Below are positions 12,617 to 19,800 of a stretch of 24,345 bases of DNA, piece by piece. This DNA is from a virus. Position numbers and translations under genes: made by a program. Positions within the stretch are counted from its first letter, which is position 1; each line of letters begins with the position of its first letter. The DNA lies in the IMG/VR virus record IMGVR_UViG_3300017990_000056, positions 1 to 24,345 of that record; one strand, given 5' to 3'. Under the pieces are notes generated by a model that was given only the letters and a program-made list of their open reading frames with translations, made no database searches and was not told the DNA's origin.

Positions 12617-13630
12617 ATGCTCGATGGTGCATTCACATCTCCGAAGATCCGGCGGCTCGCGGCGGTCCTCGGCGTGCCTTGGCCGCACGCTCTCGGCCTC
12701 GCCGGTCTGCTCTGGCGATTCGCGGCCAAGCACGCACCGACCGGCGAGATCGGATTGCACGACGACGAGGAGATCGCGGCCGCCCTCGAATGGCCAGGAC
12801 GAGCCGAGGACCTGGTCGCCGCCCTCGTCCGATGCCGCCTGCTGGATCCGACAGAATCCGCCGCGAGGCTGCTGGTTCACGACTGGCCGGAGCACGCTCC
12901 GCGCTACGTCGCGGCTACCCTAAAGCGCAAGAAATTGGCCTTTTCTGCCGAATATTCCAAGAACGTGGATGACATGACACGCATGTCACGTCATAGCGCG
13001 ACTGCAGTGGGGACTACAGTGGGCACTACAGTGGGGACTACAGACGCCACTGCAGACGGGACTACCTATACCTCCACCTCCTCCTCCACCTCCGCCTCCA
13101 CCGGCTGCGCTGGCGCTCCGCCGGTCATAGGCAAATCCGACACGAATCAGTCGGCGCGCGCACTAGAGATCACCGAGAGCCACGAGGACGCCCCACAGGG
13201 CGTTCCTCGCGTCTCGGCGATCGAGGAGTCGTCTGGACCACAAAATCGATCAGAGGCGATTCTCCGGCCTCTGACGGCATCCCTCGAAAGACTGGCCGAG
13301 GACGTCTGGAATGCCTATCTCCCAGGCCGGAAGGTCGGTCGGAAGCCGGCGATCGCGGAGATCGTGAAATCGATTCACAAAGTCCAGAAGCGCGATCGGC
13401 TACCGCCGGATGCCGCCGCCGCCAAGATCCGCCAGGCGGTCGAGGCCGACGTCGGACGGATGGTCGAGCGGATCCGGACTGGAGAGACTGAGCTCAAATT
13501 CTGCCCGCAGGGCGTGACATACTTCAGACAGGAGCGATGGAACGATGCAGACACAGGACCGACCGACACCGACATCCGCGAAGCCCGGATCGATGACGAG
13601 ATCCGGCGAGCCCGTGCCGAGCTGGGATGA
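12617..13630 (+). CDS. Replisome organizer / DnaD-like replication initiation protein
   Basis: A 337-residue protein. I start at ATG 12617, preceded by GGGAG. The in-frame TTG at 12578 lies inside the terminator. Residues 1-110 (SPKIRRLAAVLGVPWPHALG, then GLLWRFAAKHAPTGEIG, VHDWPEHAPRYV) form the winged-helix N-terminal domain typical of phage replisome organizers. A Thr/Ser/Gly-rich linker (about 130-155) is coded by 12-bp repeats. The C-terminal half (LAEDVWNAYLPGRKVGRKPA onward) is a helical domain like those that contact helicase or its loader. The gene thus couples origin recognition and helicase loading by analogy with lambda O and SPP1 gp38. No DnaC-like ATPase is adjacent. Confidence 0.7.
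   Translation: MLDGAFTSPKIRRLAAVLGVPWPHALGLAGLLWRFAAKHAPTGEIGLHDDEEIAAALEWPGRAEDLVAALVRCRLLDPTESAARLLVHDWPEHAPRYVAATLKRKKLAFSAEYSKNVDDMTRMSRHSATAVGTTVGTTVGTTDATADGTTYTSTSSSTSASTGCAGAPPVIGKSDTNQSARALEITESHEDAPQGVPRVSAIEESSGPQNRSEAILRPLTASLERLAEDVWNAYLPGRKVGRKPAIAEIVKSIHKVQKRDRLPPDAAAAKIRQAVEADVGRMVERIRTGETELKFCPQGVTYFRQERWNDADTGPTDTDIREARIDDEIRRARAELG
12969..13064. repeat. Inverted repeat and five 12-bp iterons, candidate origin
   Basis: Five tandem 12-bp units run from 13005 to 13064: CAGTGGGGACTA, CAGTGGGCACTA, CAGTGGGGACTA, CAGACGCCACTG, CAGACGGGACTA. Just upstream ATGACATGACA and TGTCACGTCAT (about 12969-12994) form an inverted repeat with one mismatch around a short spacer. A pyrimidine-rich tract of TCC/ACC triplets follows (about 13069-13105). 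Iterons inside a replication initiator gene recall the lambda origin within gene O. They also encode a Thr/Gly linker, so a purely coding explanation remains. Confidence 0.5.
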
Positions 13631-14114
13631 GAACTGGCGACTCCTTCGGCAGCTCTGGCCGCACTGGTCGCCGACGGAGGAAATGATCCGGCACGTTTGG
13701 TTCCTCGCCTACGACCGACCGAACTCCACGATCGGTGCCGGCTTCGTCGATCACCGATCGCTGAAGGAAGCGATCGTCGAGCACGCCAGATCCTCGCGAT
13801 GGAAGGAACCCGAGTTCCTCGCGCTCTCCAAGCTCTACGCGGAGATCCGGAACCGCCGGCTCACCGATCGCCAGATCAAAGCCAACCGATCGAAGGTCAC
13901 CGCCGAGCTGCTCGAAATGCGAAAGGACCACGAAAAGCGAATGGCAACCATGGAGCGATGGACCGACGATCGCGTCATCGCCGCCAGAAACCTCATCGCG
14001 AAACGGTTCGCGGCCTTCCGAGGTTACACCAGCAAACGCGAAGAGTGGTCGCCGTTCTACTCCGGCATGCTCGTCGCCGCCGATCAGGAAATTCAACAAA
14101 CAGCCGACCCGTGA
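13545..14114 (+). CDS. Replication-region protein of unknown function
   Basis: A 189-residue, mostly helical, basic protein. ATG 13545 has AGGAG about ten bases upstream and overlaps the end of the replisome organizer gene by 86 bp. Another in-frame ATG at 13593 is possible. The region WDENWRLLRQLWPHW, WFLAYDRPNS and the long helix LTDRQIKANRSKVTAELLEM carry no motif I recognise. Such a gene directly after a replisome organizer is often a helicase loader or accessory factor, but no Walker motif is present here, so no function is given. Confidence 0.68.
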   Translation: MQTQDRPTPTSAKPGSMTRSGEPVPSWDENWRLLRQLWPHWSPTEEMIRHVWFLAYDRPNSTIGAGFVDHRSLKEAIVEHARSSRWKEPEFLALSKLYAEIRNRRLTDRQIKANRSKVTAELLEMRKDHEKRMATMERWTDDRVIAARNLIAKRFAAFRGYTSKREEWSPFYSGMLVAADQEIQQTADP

Positions 14115-14146
14115 TCGGCTGAACGCATCCAACAGAAAGGAAAAAG

Positions 14147-15001
14147 ATGCAAGCTGAATTCTGCAAAATCGATTACCGAGACGCTCTAAAGATGATGATC
14201 CAATCCAAGACTCGGAATCGAAAGCTCAACGAGAAGAAGATCAAAAAGATCAGGGACGACATCGTCTCTGGAAGATGGGTCGTGAATGGCGAAGCGATCA
14301 TCTTCGACAAGGAAAACAACATCATCGATGGGCACCATCGCCTGGTCGCACTCTCTCAGACCAAAGAGCAGATCGAGTCGCTTGTCGTTCGAGGTTGCCC
14401 GATCGTTGCAATGAAGACGGTCGACATAGGACAAAGCCGGAACTTGGCCGATCAGTTTGAAATGATTCTCGGAGTGACGGGAACGATTCCGCGAATCATC
14501 AATGCCATGCGAATCGCAATCACCGGATCCTCAACTACACGATCGGGCTTCATCAATTTCGACGACGCTTCGGACTTCTATCACGCTCACGAGAACTGCG
14601 TCAGGTGGGTTCTTCAAGAAGGCTTCGCTATGCAGCCGGAACAAAGAATCAGAAAGCCAGTACCGATCAGGCGTTTCAATCGGAACGCATGTGAAATCGG
14701 TTTCGTGTGGGCGTGCCTTGGTCTGATCTGGGATCGATCCCCTTCGCTTGCCTACGAGATCATCGATCAATTCGACAAGCATCACGAAGGAAACTCATCC
14801 GAAACGATGAGTGCACTCATGAAAGTCCTGCTTCACAATCACCTCTCGCCGACAGCCCGCGTCGGTCGTTCCTGGTTCCTGCCTCGGATCATCATCGGCA
14901 TGAATCACTTCATCAACGGGACGACCACGTCAAGGATCGTTTTCCGAAACACCGAATGGCCGAAGCTCAAGCTCGACGAAATCGATGCGGAGGCATGGTG
15001 A
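14147..15001 (+). CDS. ParB/sulfiredoxin-fold protein with DGHHRL motif
   Basis: A 284-residue protein with AAAGGA before ATG 14147. Residues 25-70 read RKLNEKKIKKIRDDIVSGRW, then VNGEAIIFDKENNIIDGHHR LVAL. This is the N-terminal ParB-like domain in the stand-alone phage version, whose hallmark is 'G-x-W-x-x-N-G-E-x-I' followed by 'D-G-[QH]-H-R-L'. Members of this fold bind or cut DNA or bind nucleotides. The remaining 200 residues are helical and not recognised. It lies among replication genes, so a DNA-directed role is likely. Its base composition is somewhat AT-richer than its neighbours. Confidence 0.72.
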   Translation: MQAEFCKIDYRDALKMMIQSKTRNRKLNEKKIKKIRDDIVSGRWVVNGEAIIFDKENNIIDGHHRLVALSQTKEQIESLVVRGCPIVAMKTVDIGQSRNLADQFEMILGVTGTIPRIINAMRIAITGSSTTRSGFINFDDASDFYHAHENCVRWVLQEGFAMQPEQRIRKPVPIRRFNRNACEIGFVWACLGLIWDRSPSLAYEIIDQFDKHHEGNSSETMSALMKVLLHNHLSPTARVGRSWFLPRIIIGMNHFINGTTTSRIVFRNTEWPKLKLDEIDAEAW

Positions 15002-15510
15002 AGAAACGAGCACGACATCAGATCGCCGATGCAGCCGTCCGACGGTGGTGCAGGTTCTACGACGTCACGCCCTACTTTTGGAAGGCCAATCCGGACAGCA
15101 ACAAGGCCGGGATCCTCTACCGATCCGAAAGTGAACGACGAGTCCGGAAGCACGGAAGCTTCGTCGAATACGGCGACGCCGAAGACCGAGCCGACTGCAT
15201 GGCCATGATCGTCGGAACGCTGTACGTCAAAGGTTTTGAACGTCAGGAACTTTCAGAACTATTAGAAATCGCCGGATCCACCGTCTGGCGTTTTCTCGAT
15301 CACTACAAGTCGATCCCAAACGAGACGCGACGAGATCTCATCTCGCTCGACGGCGACAAGGCACCGGACTTCTACCGCAGCATCGTCAACGATTGGAAAG
15401 CCGATCAAATCACCCGACTTCAGGAACACCGCAGAAAAGTCAAGGAGCAGCAATGCAAGAAAAGGAATGGAACTTCTCGGCGGCCGTCAAGGACTGGCGA
15501 CTCTCGATGA
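14998..15510 (+). CDS. Helix-turn-helix protein of unknown role
   Basis: A 170-residue protein. I start at GTG 14998, which overlaps the previous stop as GTGA and has GGAGG at 14989-14993. The ATG at 14995 is only one base from that site. Residues 81-102 (ERQELSELLEIAGSTVWRFL) form a helix-turn-helix. N-terminal HQIADAAVRRWCRFYDVTPY and the Lys/Arg-rich C-terminus support nucleic acid binding. It could be a transcription regulator or a small-subunit-type DNA recognition protein. The open frame upstream to 14707 is shadow of the ParB-like gene. Its end overlaps the next gene by 58 bp. Confidence 0.65.
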   Translation: MKKRARHQIADAAVRRWCRFYDVTPYFWKANPDSNKAGILYRSESERRVRKHGSFVEYGDAEDRADCMAMIVGTLYVKGFERQELSELLEIAGSTVWRFLDHYKSIPNETRRDLISLDGDKAPDFYRSIVNDWKADQITRLQEHRRKVKEQQCKKRNGTSRRPSRTGDSR

Positions 15511-15659
15511 GAGGGCGACCGCCGGCAAAGGACTTCGGCGAGCTCGCCTACTGGCACTCCAACGCCATGGTCAGATACAAGAACCTCACGTCGGCACAAT
15601 GTCGACGCATCGTGGAGATCGTTGACGCTGACCTCCTTCGGACGGAGGCGGATGCGTGA
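15453..15659 (+). CDS. Small unknown protein
   Basis: A 68-residue protein starting at ATG 15453 with AAGGAG six bases upstream. It reads EKEWNFSAAVKDWRLSMRGR, then FGELAYWHSNAMVRYKNLTS and ends with a helix (RIVEIVDADLLRTEADA). It has no Cys or membrane segments. Overlap with the previous gene is 58 bp, and the stop overlaps the next GTG. Family not recognised. Confidence 0.62.
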   Translation: MQEKEWNFSAAVKDWRLSMRGRPPAKDFGELAYWHSNAMVRYKNLTSAQCRRIVEIVDADLLRTEADA

Positions 15660-16048
15660 CCAACAGCAAGCAGAAAGGAAAGCGGGGAGAGCTTGAGTTC
15701 GCGGCTCTGCTCCGCGACCTTGGCATCGAGGCACGACGATCTCAGCAATATTGCGGAACCGAAGGACACGCTGATATAACATCGGCCATCCCTGGCGTTC
15801 ATTGGGAGGTCAAGAGATACGCAAAGATCGCCTCGCTCCGATTCCTGGAGCAGGCCGAAAGAGACTGCCTCGCGAACGATCTGCCGGTCGTCGCACTCCG
15901 GGAGGATCGCGGCGAATGGACTCTCCAACTCCGAGCGAAAGACCTGCCAAGGCTGGCCGCGAAAGTCTCCGCCGCTCTCGCGACGTCTGGGACCACCAAG
16001 GCTTCATCACCAACCTCGTCGTCCGATGGCGATCCGCCAAGCACCTAG
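15656..16048 (+). CDS. Hjc/RecU-like Holliday junction resolvase-type nuclease
   Basis: A 130-residue protein starting at GTG 15656 (GTGA overlap, GGAGG seven bases upstream). The PD-(D/E)xK motif set is complete: GKRGELEF with E12, a Gly-rich Q-Q-Y-C-G-T segment then HADI with D40, and WEVKR with E51 and K53, followed by a Q-A helix and PVVALRED. This is the layout of archaeal Hjc-type resolvases and related phage endonucleases, which cut branched DNA before packaging. The last 25 residues are Ser/Thr/Ala-rich and overlap the next gene by 133 bp. Confidence 0.72.
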   Translation: MTNSKQKGKRGELEFAALLRDLGIEARRSQQYCGTEGHADITSAIPGVHWEVKRYAKIASLRFLEQAERDCLANDLPVVALREDRGEWTLQLRAKDLPRLAAKVSAALATSGTTKASSPTSSSDGDPPST

Positions 16049-16482
16049 CCGAGTTCTCCCACACCGAAGTTCTCAGCGCCGCCCTCCTCGAAGGAGAGCG
16101 GCTTTTGCGTTTCAAGTTCGACCCCACCCGCGGCACCGCCTCGACCTGTCTCTCGAAGTTCCTATTCAGCCGAGTCCAGTACCGACTGCTCACGGCCGCC
16201 GGAAAGAAGAAGACGCCCGAAGGCTGGATCGACTCTAGCAAGCTCGACACGCCGGCACGACAACGCGAACCACCGCCGCACCAGGACACCGACTGGGAAG
16301 ACCTGCTCGCCGCCGTGCATCCCGACCTCCGACCCATCGTCCGACGCATCGGCGAAGGCGAGTCGATCGACGACATCCTCGCCGAGGAAGAGTCCGCACC
16401 TCTTTTCGACTCTTTCGGCGACAGCTCGCGCGAGGAGCTGCTTTCCATGCTACGTTCCGAAGTGAGACGGCTTCTGCGATGA
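15916..16482 (+). CDS. Sigma-70-family-like transcription factor
   Basis: A 188-residue protein. I use ATG 15916, with GGAGG ten bases upstream. A start at 15802 in the same frame adds Arg-rich shadow residues. Residues about 54-95 (ALLEGERLLRFKFDPTRGTA, then LSKFLFSRVQYRLLTAAGKK) match sigma region 2: 'L-x-x-A-x-x-x-F-D-P-x-R-G-x-x-F-x-x-Y-L'. The C-terminal part, with VHPDLRPIVRRIGEGESIDD and a final LLSMLRSEVRRLL, looks like a degenerate region 4. It lies at the end of the replication block, before possible lysis and packaging genes, so a late gene activator is plausible. Assignment is moderate. Confidence 0.55.
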   Translation: MDSPTPSERPAKAGRESLRRSRDVWDHQGFITNLVVRWRSAKHLAEFSHTEVLSAALLEGERLLRFKFDPTRGTASTCLSKFLFSRVQYRLLTAAGKKKTPEGWIDSSKLDTPARQREPPPHQDTDWEDLLAAVHPDLRPIVRRIGEGESIDDILAEEESAPLFDSFGDSSREELLSMLRSEVRRLLR

Positions 16483-16745
16483 GTGATAACCACAAGGCCA
16501 GCCTCGGCGTCGTGATCCAGTTCTTTCAGCTTGCGACTCTGATCGTCGGCGTCGCCGGCCTCTTCCTCGCCGTCGGTCGCAAGGATGCGATGCTCGATCA
16601 GAACACGGTCGAGATCGCCGAGCTCAAGGACATCGCGTCCGAACTCGCCAAGACCTCGATCGAATCCACGATGGCGAACCGCGAGCAGGACCGCCGACTC
16701 GACGATCTCCGGGACCGACTTGCTCGCATGGAAGCCAACCGATGA
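16479..16745 (+). CDS. Small membrane protein with coiled coil, holin/spanin-like
   Basis: An 88-residue protein, ATG 16479 overlapping the previous stop as ATGA. Residues 11-32 (VVIQFFQLATLIVGVAGLFL) form one transmembrane helix after a short soluble N-terminus. Residues 40-88 are a charged heptad-like coiled coil ending RDRLARMEANR. The design suits an inner membrane spanin or a phage 'holin-like' protein, and the coupled next gene codes a lipoprotein. No endolysin is recognised nearby, so lysis function remains an inference. Confidence 0.62.
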   Translation: MSDNHKASLGVVIQFFQLATLIVGVAGLFLAVGRKDAMLDQNTVEIAELKDIASELAKTSIESTMANREQDRRLDDLRDRLARMEANR

Positions 16746-17278
16746 TCGAAGCCCTCAAGAACAACCGCCGAGCCTCGTCCCTCCTCGTCGCCGCGATCGG
16801 CTTCATGCTCCTCGCGACCACCATCCAAGGCTGCCAGCTCGAGGACCTCGTGAAGGTCGACGTGCCAAAGGACGTCGCCGCCGCGATCGACTCGGAAGAC
16901 CGGATCCCCTACAGCCAGTCGCCGACCGCATGGGATGACTGGGAAGCCTACGTCGATCGCGAGTCGGCCAAGTTCGCCCGCTCGATCGACAAGGGAGCCG
17001 AGGTCGCCGGCCTCCTCCGATCGCTCTCCGAGACCGGGCTTCAGATCGGCCAGGACGCCGCCTCGACCCTTCCGGGCGGTGCCATCATCTCCGCCGCCCT
17101 CGCCGGCCTCGGCGGTCTTTTCCTTCGCCGGCCTGGCGACGCCAACCGCGAGCGGATGGAAAAGGAGGCCAGCTACCGAGCCGGTCTGGAGAAGGGCAAG
17201 CAGATCGCAGAATCGACCATGGAGGTCGTCAAGGCCGTCAAGGGCACCGAGACCCCTCCGGAGCATTGGGAGGGCTGA
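16742..17278 (+). CDS. Putative lipoprotein with second membrane segment
   Basis: A 178-residue protein, ATG 16742 overlapping the previous stop. Residues 9-31 make a positively charged start, a hydrophobic core (SSLLVAAIGFMLLATTIQGC) and a cysteine at 31 in an I-Q-G-C lipobox-like site. Gln at -2 is unusual. A second hydrophobic stretch lies at 110-128 (PGGAIISAALAGLGGLFL), followed by basic residues and a charged helix. Next to the coiled-coil membrane protein this may form a lysis or envelope pair. The second membrane segment is atypical for an outer membrane spanin. Confidence 0.6.
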   Translation: MIEALKNNRRASSLLVAAIGFMLLATTIQGCQLEDLVKVDVPKDVAAAIDSEDRIPYSQSPTAWDDWEAYVDRESAKFARSIDKGAEVAGLLRSLSETGLQIGQDAASTLPGGAIISAALAGLGGLFLRRPGDANRERMEKEASYRAGLEKGKQIAESTMEVVKAVKGTETPPEHWEG

Positions 17279-17329
17279 GACGCCCTTCTCCGGCCTCTGG
17301 GAGCCCGCAGGAAAATCCGAGGGAATCCG

Positions 17330-18202
17330 ATGCCGCAGTGGGAAATCGAGCGGACCTCGCCGGGCTGCTACCTGATCACGATGGAGGCCGACTCGCCAAC
17401 TTGGCACGCCGACTTCCTCTTCTCGTCTGACCGCCATCACGACAACGCCCACACCGACCAGCGGCTCGAACTGACCCATCTCCTCGAAGCTGAGGAGCGA
17501 GACGCCGGGATCCTCGACATCGGCGACCTCCACTGCGCGATGCAGGGCAAATGGGACAAGCGGGCCTCGACCGACGCCTGCCGACCGGAGCAACGCGAAG
17601 GCCGATACCTCGACTCGCTCGTCGACTGCGCCGCCGAGTTCTACGAGCCGTTCGCCGATCGCTGGCTCTTCATGTCGCCGGGGAACCACGAGGGCTCGAT
17701 CCTCAAACGGCATGAGACCGACCTGACCGAGCGGACCGCCGAGCGGCTCAGGGCCAAGGGCTCGCCGATCATCGTCGGCAGCTACGCCGGGTTCATCCGG
17801 TTCCGCGTCATCTACTGCGAGCGGTCATACAGCCGCGTCATGTACTACACGCACGGCAACGGCGGCGGCGGACCGATGACGCACGGCGTCCTCAACACGC
17901 GACGCCGGCAGTCCTACCTGCCGGATGCCGACATCATCTGGAGCGGTCACACGCACGACTCCTGGGTCGTCCGGCTCGCGAAGACGACGCTGACCAAGCA
18001 CGGCAACGTTCGCATCGAGGACGTGCATCACGTCTCAACGCCGGGCTACAAGGACGAGTTCTCGCCTCTCTCCGGCTGGCACATCGAGCGAGGAGCGCCG
18101 CCGAAGCCGATCGGAGCGGCGTGGCTTCGACTATCAATCGAAAGACAACCGAAGCCCGACGACTACATCTCGCTCGGTGTCGAGATCTCGGAGGCACGAT
18201 GA
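17330..18202 (+). CDS. Calcineurin-like metallophosphoesterase
   Basis: A 290-residue protein, ATG 17330 preceded by GAGGG. All metal-binding motifs of the family are visible in order: D-R-H (D34, H36), G-D-L-H (D66), G-N-H-E (N119, H120), T-H-G (H175) and G-H-T-H (H207, H209). These hold two metal ions and hydrolyse phosphoester bonds. The substrate may be protein, nucleotide or nucleic acid and cannot be told from the motifs. It lies alone after the membrane protein pair, 51 bp downstream, and before the small terminase-like gene, an unusual place. No signal peptide, so cytoplasmic. Confidence 0.82.
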   Translation: MPQWEIERTSPGCYLITMEADSPTWHADFLFSSDRHHDNAHTDQRLELTHLLEAEERDAGILDIGDLHCAMQGKWDKRASTDACRPEQREGRYLDSLVDCAAEFYEPFADRWLFMSPGNHEGSILKRHETDLTERTAERLRAKGSPIIVGSYAGFIRFRVIYCERSYSRVMYYTHGNGGGGPMTHGVLNTRRRQSYLPDADIIWSGHTHDSWVVRLAKTTLTKHGNVRIEDVHHVSTPGYKDEFSPLSGWHIERGAPPKPIGAAWLRLSIERQPKPDDYISLGVEISEAR

Positions 18203-18435
18203 ACGTATCGAAGGAGCATCGCGAACGTCTGGCCATGCTCCTCCGAGAGATCAGCGAAGAGCTCATCACGGACGGCGTTATCATCGCGGTCAGTCGTCGA
18301 CGCAAGCGGGCGACCGAGACCTTCGCGGTTCATGACGGCAACCTGCACACCGTGCGAGGCATCGCCGAGTTTGTATACGCTCACTTCTGCGAGGACCCCG
18401 CCGAGCTCGAGGAGGAACCAGAGGCCGAGCCATGA
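18199..18435 (+). CDS. Small unknown acidic-tailed protein
   Basis: A 78-residue protein, ATG 18199 overlapping the previous TGA with GGAGG nearby. It starts MNVSKEHRERLAMLLREISE, has a beta hairpin (ATETFAVHDGNLHTVRGIAE) and ends in an acidic tail (DPAELEEEPEAEP). In-frame codons upstream to 18121 lie inside the phosphoesterase gene. Family not recognised. Coupled on both sides. Confidence 0.68.
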   Translation: MNVSKEHRERLAMLLREISEELITDGVIIAVSRRRKRATETFAVHDGNLHTVRGIAEFVYAHFCEDPAELEEEPEAEP

Positions 18436-18788
18436 GCGACGAAGACACCAAGAAGCCCGACGAATACAAGCGAGACGCCCGCGGACTCTTCGCACCAGGA
18501 ACCAAAGCCGGCCCTGGCCGACGGAAGGGATCGACGGGCTTCAGTCTCAAGCGGGCGCTCGAACGGGCGATCGAAAAGACCGAGACCGAGGATGGCCGGT
18601 CGGTGCTCGACGCTCTGGCCGTCGCCGCGATCAAGGCAGCGCAGCAGGGCGACTTCCGATTCTGGAAGGAGATCATCGACCGCTTCGATGGACCGATCCG
18701 GCAGCAGATCGAGCAGGACCAGACGATCTTTATCGAACGCATCTCGCGTCAGCAACGGCTCATCGAAGAGCAGGAAGAAGACCAATGA
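18432..18788 (+). CDS. Probable terminase small subunit (DUF5681-like)
   Basis: A 118-residue protein, ATG 18432 as ATGA overlap. The N-terminus 'Y-K-R-D-A-R-G-L-F-A-P-G-T-K-A-G-P-G-R-R-K-G-S' is the Gly/Arg/Lys-rich opening common to DUF5681-type phage proteins often found before large terminase genes. A helical middle (LKRALERAIEKTETEDGRSV) and a repeat-helix ('A-A-Q-Q-G-D-F-R-F-W-K-E-I-I-D-R-F-D-G') follow, as in other small terminases. A coiled coil ends the protein. No large terminase follows, because fibre genes come next. Function is probable, not proven. Confidence 0.62.
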   Translation: MSDEDTKKPDEYKRDARGLFAPGTKAGPGRRKGSTGFSLKRALERAIEKTETEDGRSVLDALAVAAIKAAQQGDFRFWKEIIDRFDGPIRQQIEQDQTIFIERISRQQRLIEEQEEDQ

Positions 18789-19147
18789 GCTTCAGTCTCG
18801 CAGGCAACAAGATACAGATCGAGCAGGGCTCGACGTTCTCGCTCACGCTGAACTGGACCGACTCAGAAGGCGCGATCATGCCGCTCGCCTCCGAGAGCTG
18901 GACGGCACGCATGAAGGGCCGAGAGGACAAGGAGTCGTCCACCGAGGTCTTCAGCTGGACGAGCGGTGCCGAGCTGATCCTCGCCGATACGAATCCGAAC
19001 ATACGCATCGAAGTCGAGGCGACCGCGACCGCGGCATATTCGGCTCCGCTTCTCGGTTGGTATGACTTGGAGCTCGTCGACGCCACGAGCAACGTCTACA
19101 AGATCATCAGCGGCGTCCTTCAGATCGACCGGGAGGTCACTCGGTGA
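18785..19147 (+). CDS. Baseplate/fibre-base protein, BppU N-domain-like
   Basis: A 120-residue protein, ATG 18785 overlapping the previous stop. It reads ISL-free start MSFSLAGNKIQIEQGSTFSL, then TLNWTDSEG and a core of strands ending GVLQIDREVTR. The pattern 'I-x-Q-G-x-T-x-x-L-x-x-x-x-x-D-x-x-G' followed by 'W-x-A-R-M-K' resembles the single beta-sandwich of baseplate upper proteins and related phage fibre adaptors. Coupled by GTGA to the following fibre gene, it probably attaches fibres. In-frame codons before 18785 are shadow. Confidence 0.6.
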   Translation: MSFSLAGNKIQIEQGSTFSLTLNWTDSEGAIMPLASESWTARMKGREDKESSTEVFSWTSGAELILADTNPNIRIEVEATATAAYSAPLLGWYDLELVDATSNVYKIISGVLQIDREVTR

Positions 19148-19800
19148 GCTACGCAATCTCTCTCAGCGGTACGACTGTCACGATCGCCTCGCCTGGTCCG
19201 CGAGGCGTCGGCGTGCCTGACGGTGGTACGACTGGACAGACGCTTCAGAAGTCAAGCGGGACTGATTACGACTTTGCCTGGGCTAACCCCGCAGACACGA
19301 CGATCCCGAGTCTCTCGTCGCCCGCCTTTCTGTTTGCGGACAACACCGGCTACGTCGAAGACTCTACTGTCGCATTCATTCGCACCGAGCCGCTGAACGC
19401 GGTCTATCCAATGGAAACGCCGATATCTTTCGGTGGCTCTGGATCCGGAACCGATTACAGCGACAAAGTCCTCGATGGTGTAATCGGGGCCAAGTTCTAT
19501 CTTCCGCAATACCAAGATCTTTTCCCAGGGAATACGGTCGAAGTTACTGGGTCGGTAAATCTGGTCGATATGACCGGAAATTATTCGCCGCTCGGCCCAC
19601 TTACAAACGTTTCCGTAGCATTCAACAACGGTACCTGCATCGAAACGCTGAGCTCGCCGCATAGAGATGCGGACTCAGGATACGGTCTCGACACTATTCG
19701 GTATAACTTTCTTCGGGTCATGCGAAGTCACGAGGCTCAGGCTTGTAGCGCGGCCATCGATGCAATCGCAACCAACGGCATCGACGGAGGAACCTTCTAA
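19144..19800 (+). CDS. Tail fibre protein, N-terminal collagen-like start
   Basis: A 218-residue protein starting at GTG 19144 (GTGA overlap). After a beta-strand opening it has SPGPRGVGVPDGGTTGQTLQ then KSSGTDYDFAWANP, the widespread fibre motif 'G-G-T-T-G-Q-x-L-x-K-x-S-x-T-D-Y-D-x-x-W'. The rest is beta-rich, with GSGSGTDYSDKVLDGVIG and a C-terminal helix. No enzymatic motif seen. It precedes the large fibre gene and may be a separate fibre or shaft piece. Its stop shares the last base with the next start. Confidence 0.72.
   Translation: MSYAISLSGTTVTIASPGPRGVGVPDGGTTGQTLQKSSGTDYDFAWANPADTTIPSLSSPAFLFADNTGYVEDSTVAFIRTEPLNAVYPMETPISFGGSGSGTDYSDKVLDGVIGAKFYLPQYQDLFPGNTVEVTGSVNLVDMTGNYSPLGPLTNVSVAFNNGTCIETLSSPHRDADSGYGLDTIRYNFLRVMRSHEAQACSAAIDAIATNGIDGGTF

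Noticed and set aside
12448-12972. Open frame of 174 codons on the plus strand
   Set aside because: It crosses the end of the winged-helix gene, the terminator and the start of the replisome organizer gene, and is Arg/Pro-rich shadow sequence.
13005-13064. Tandem repeats considered as a CRISPR array
   Set aside because: The units are 12 bp with no spacers and lie inside a coding frame, so iterons or linker coding explain them.
15810-16493. 227-codon open frame on the minus strand
   Set aside because: It is antisense to the nuclease and sigma-like genes and dominated by Ser/Arg.
16598-17713. 371-codon open frame on the minus strand
   Set aside because: It runs antisense to three coupled plus-strand genes, including the metallophosphoesterase with all motifs. 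High GC removes stops in the opposite frame.
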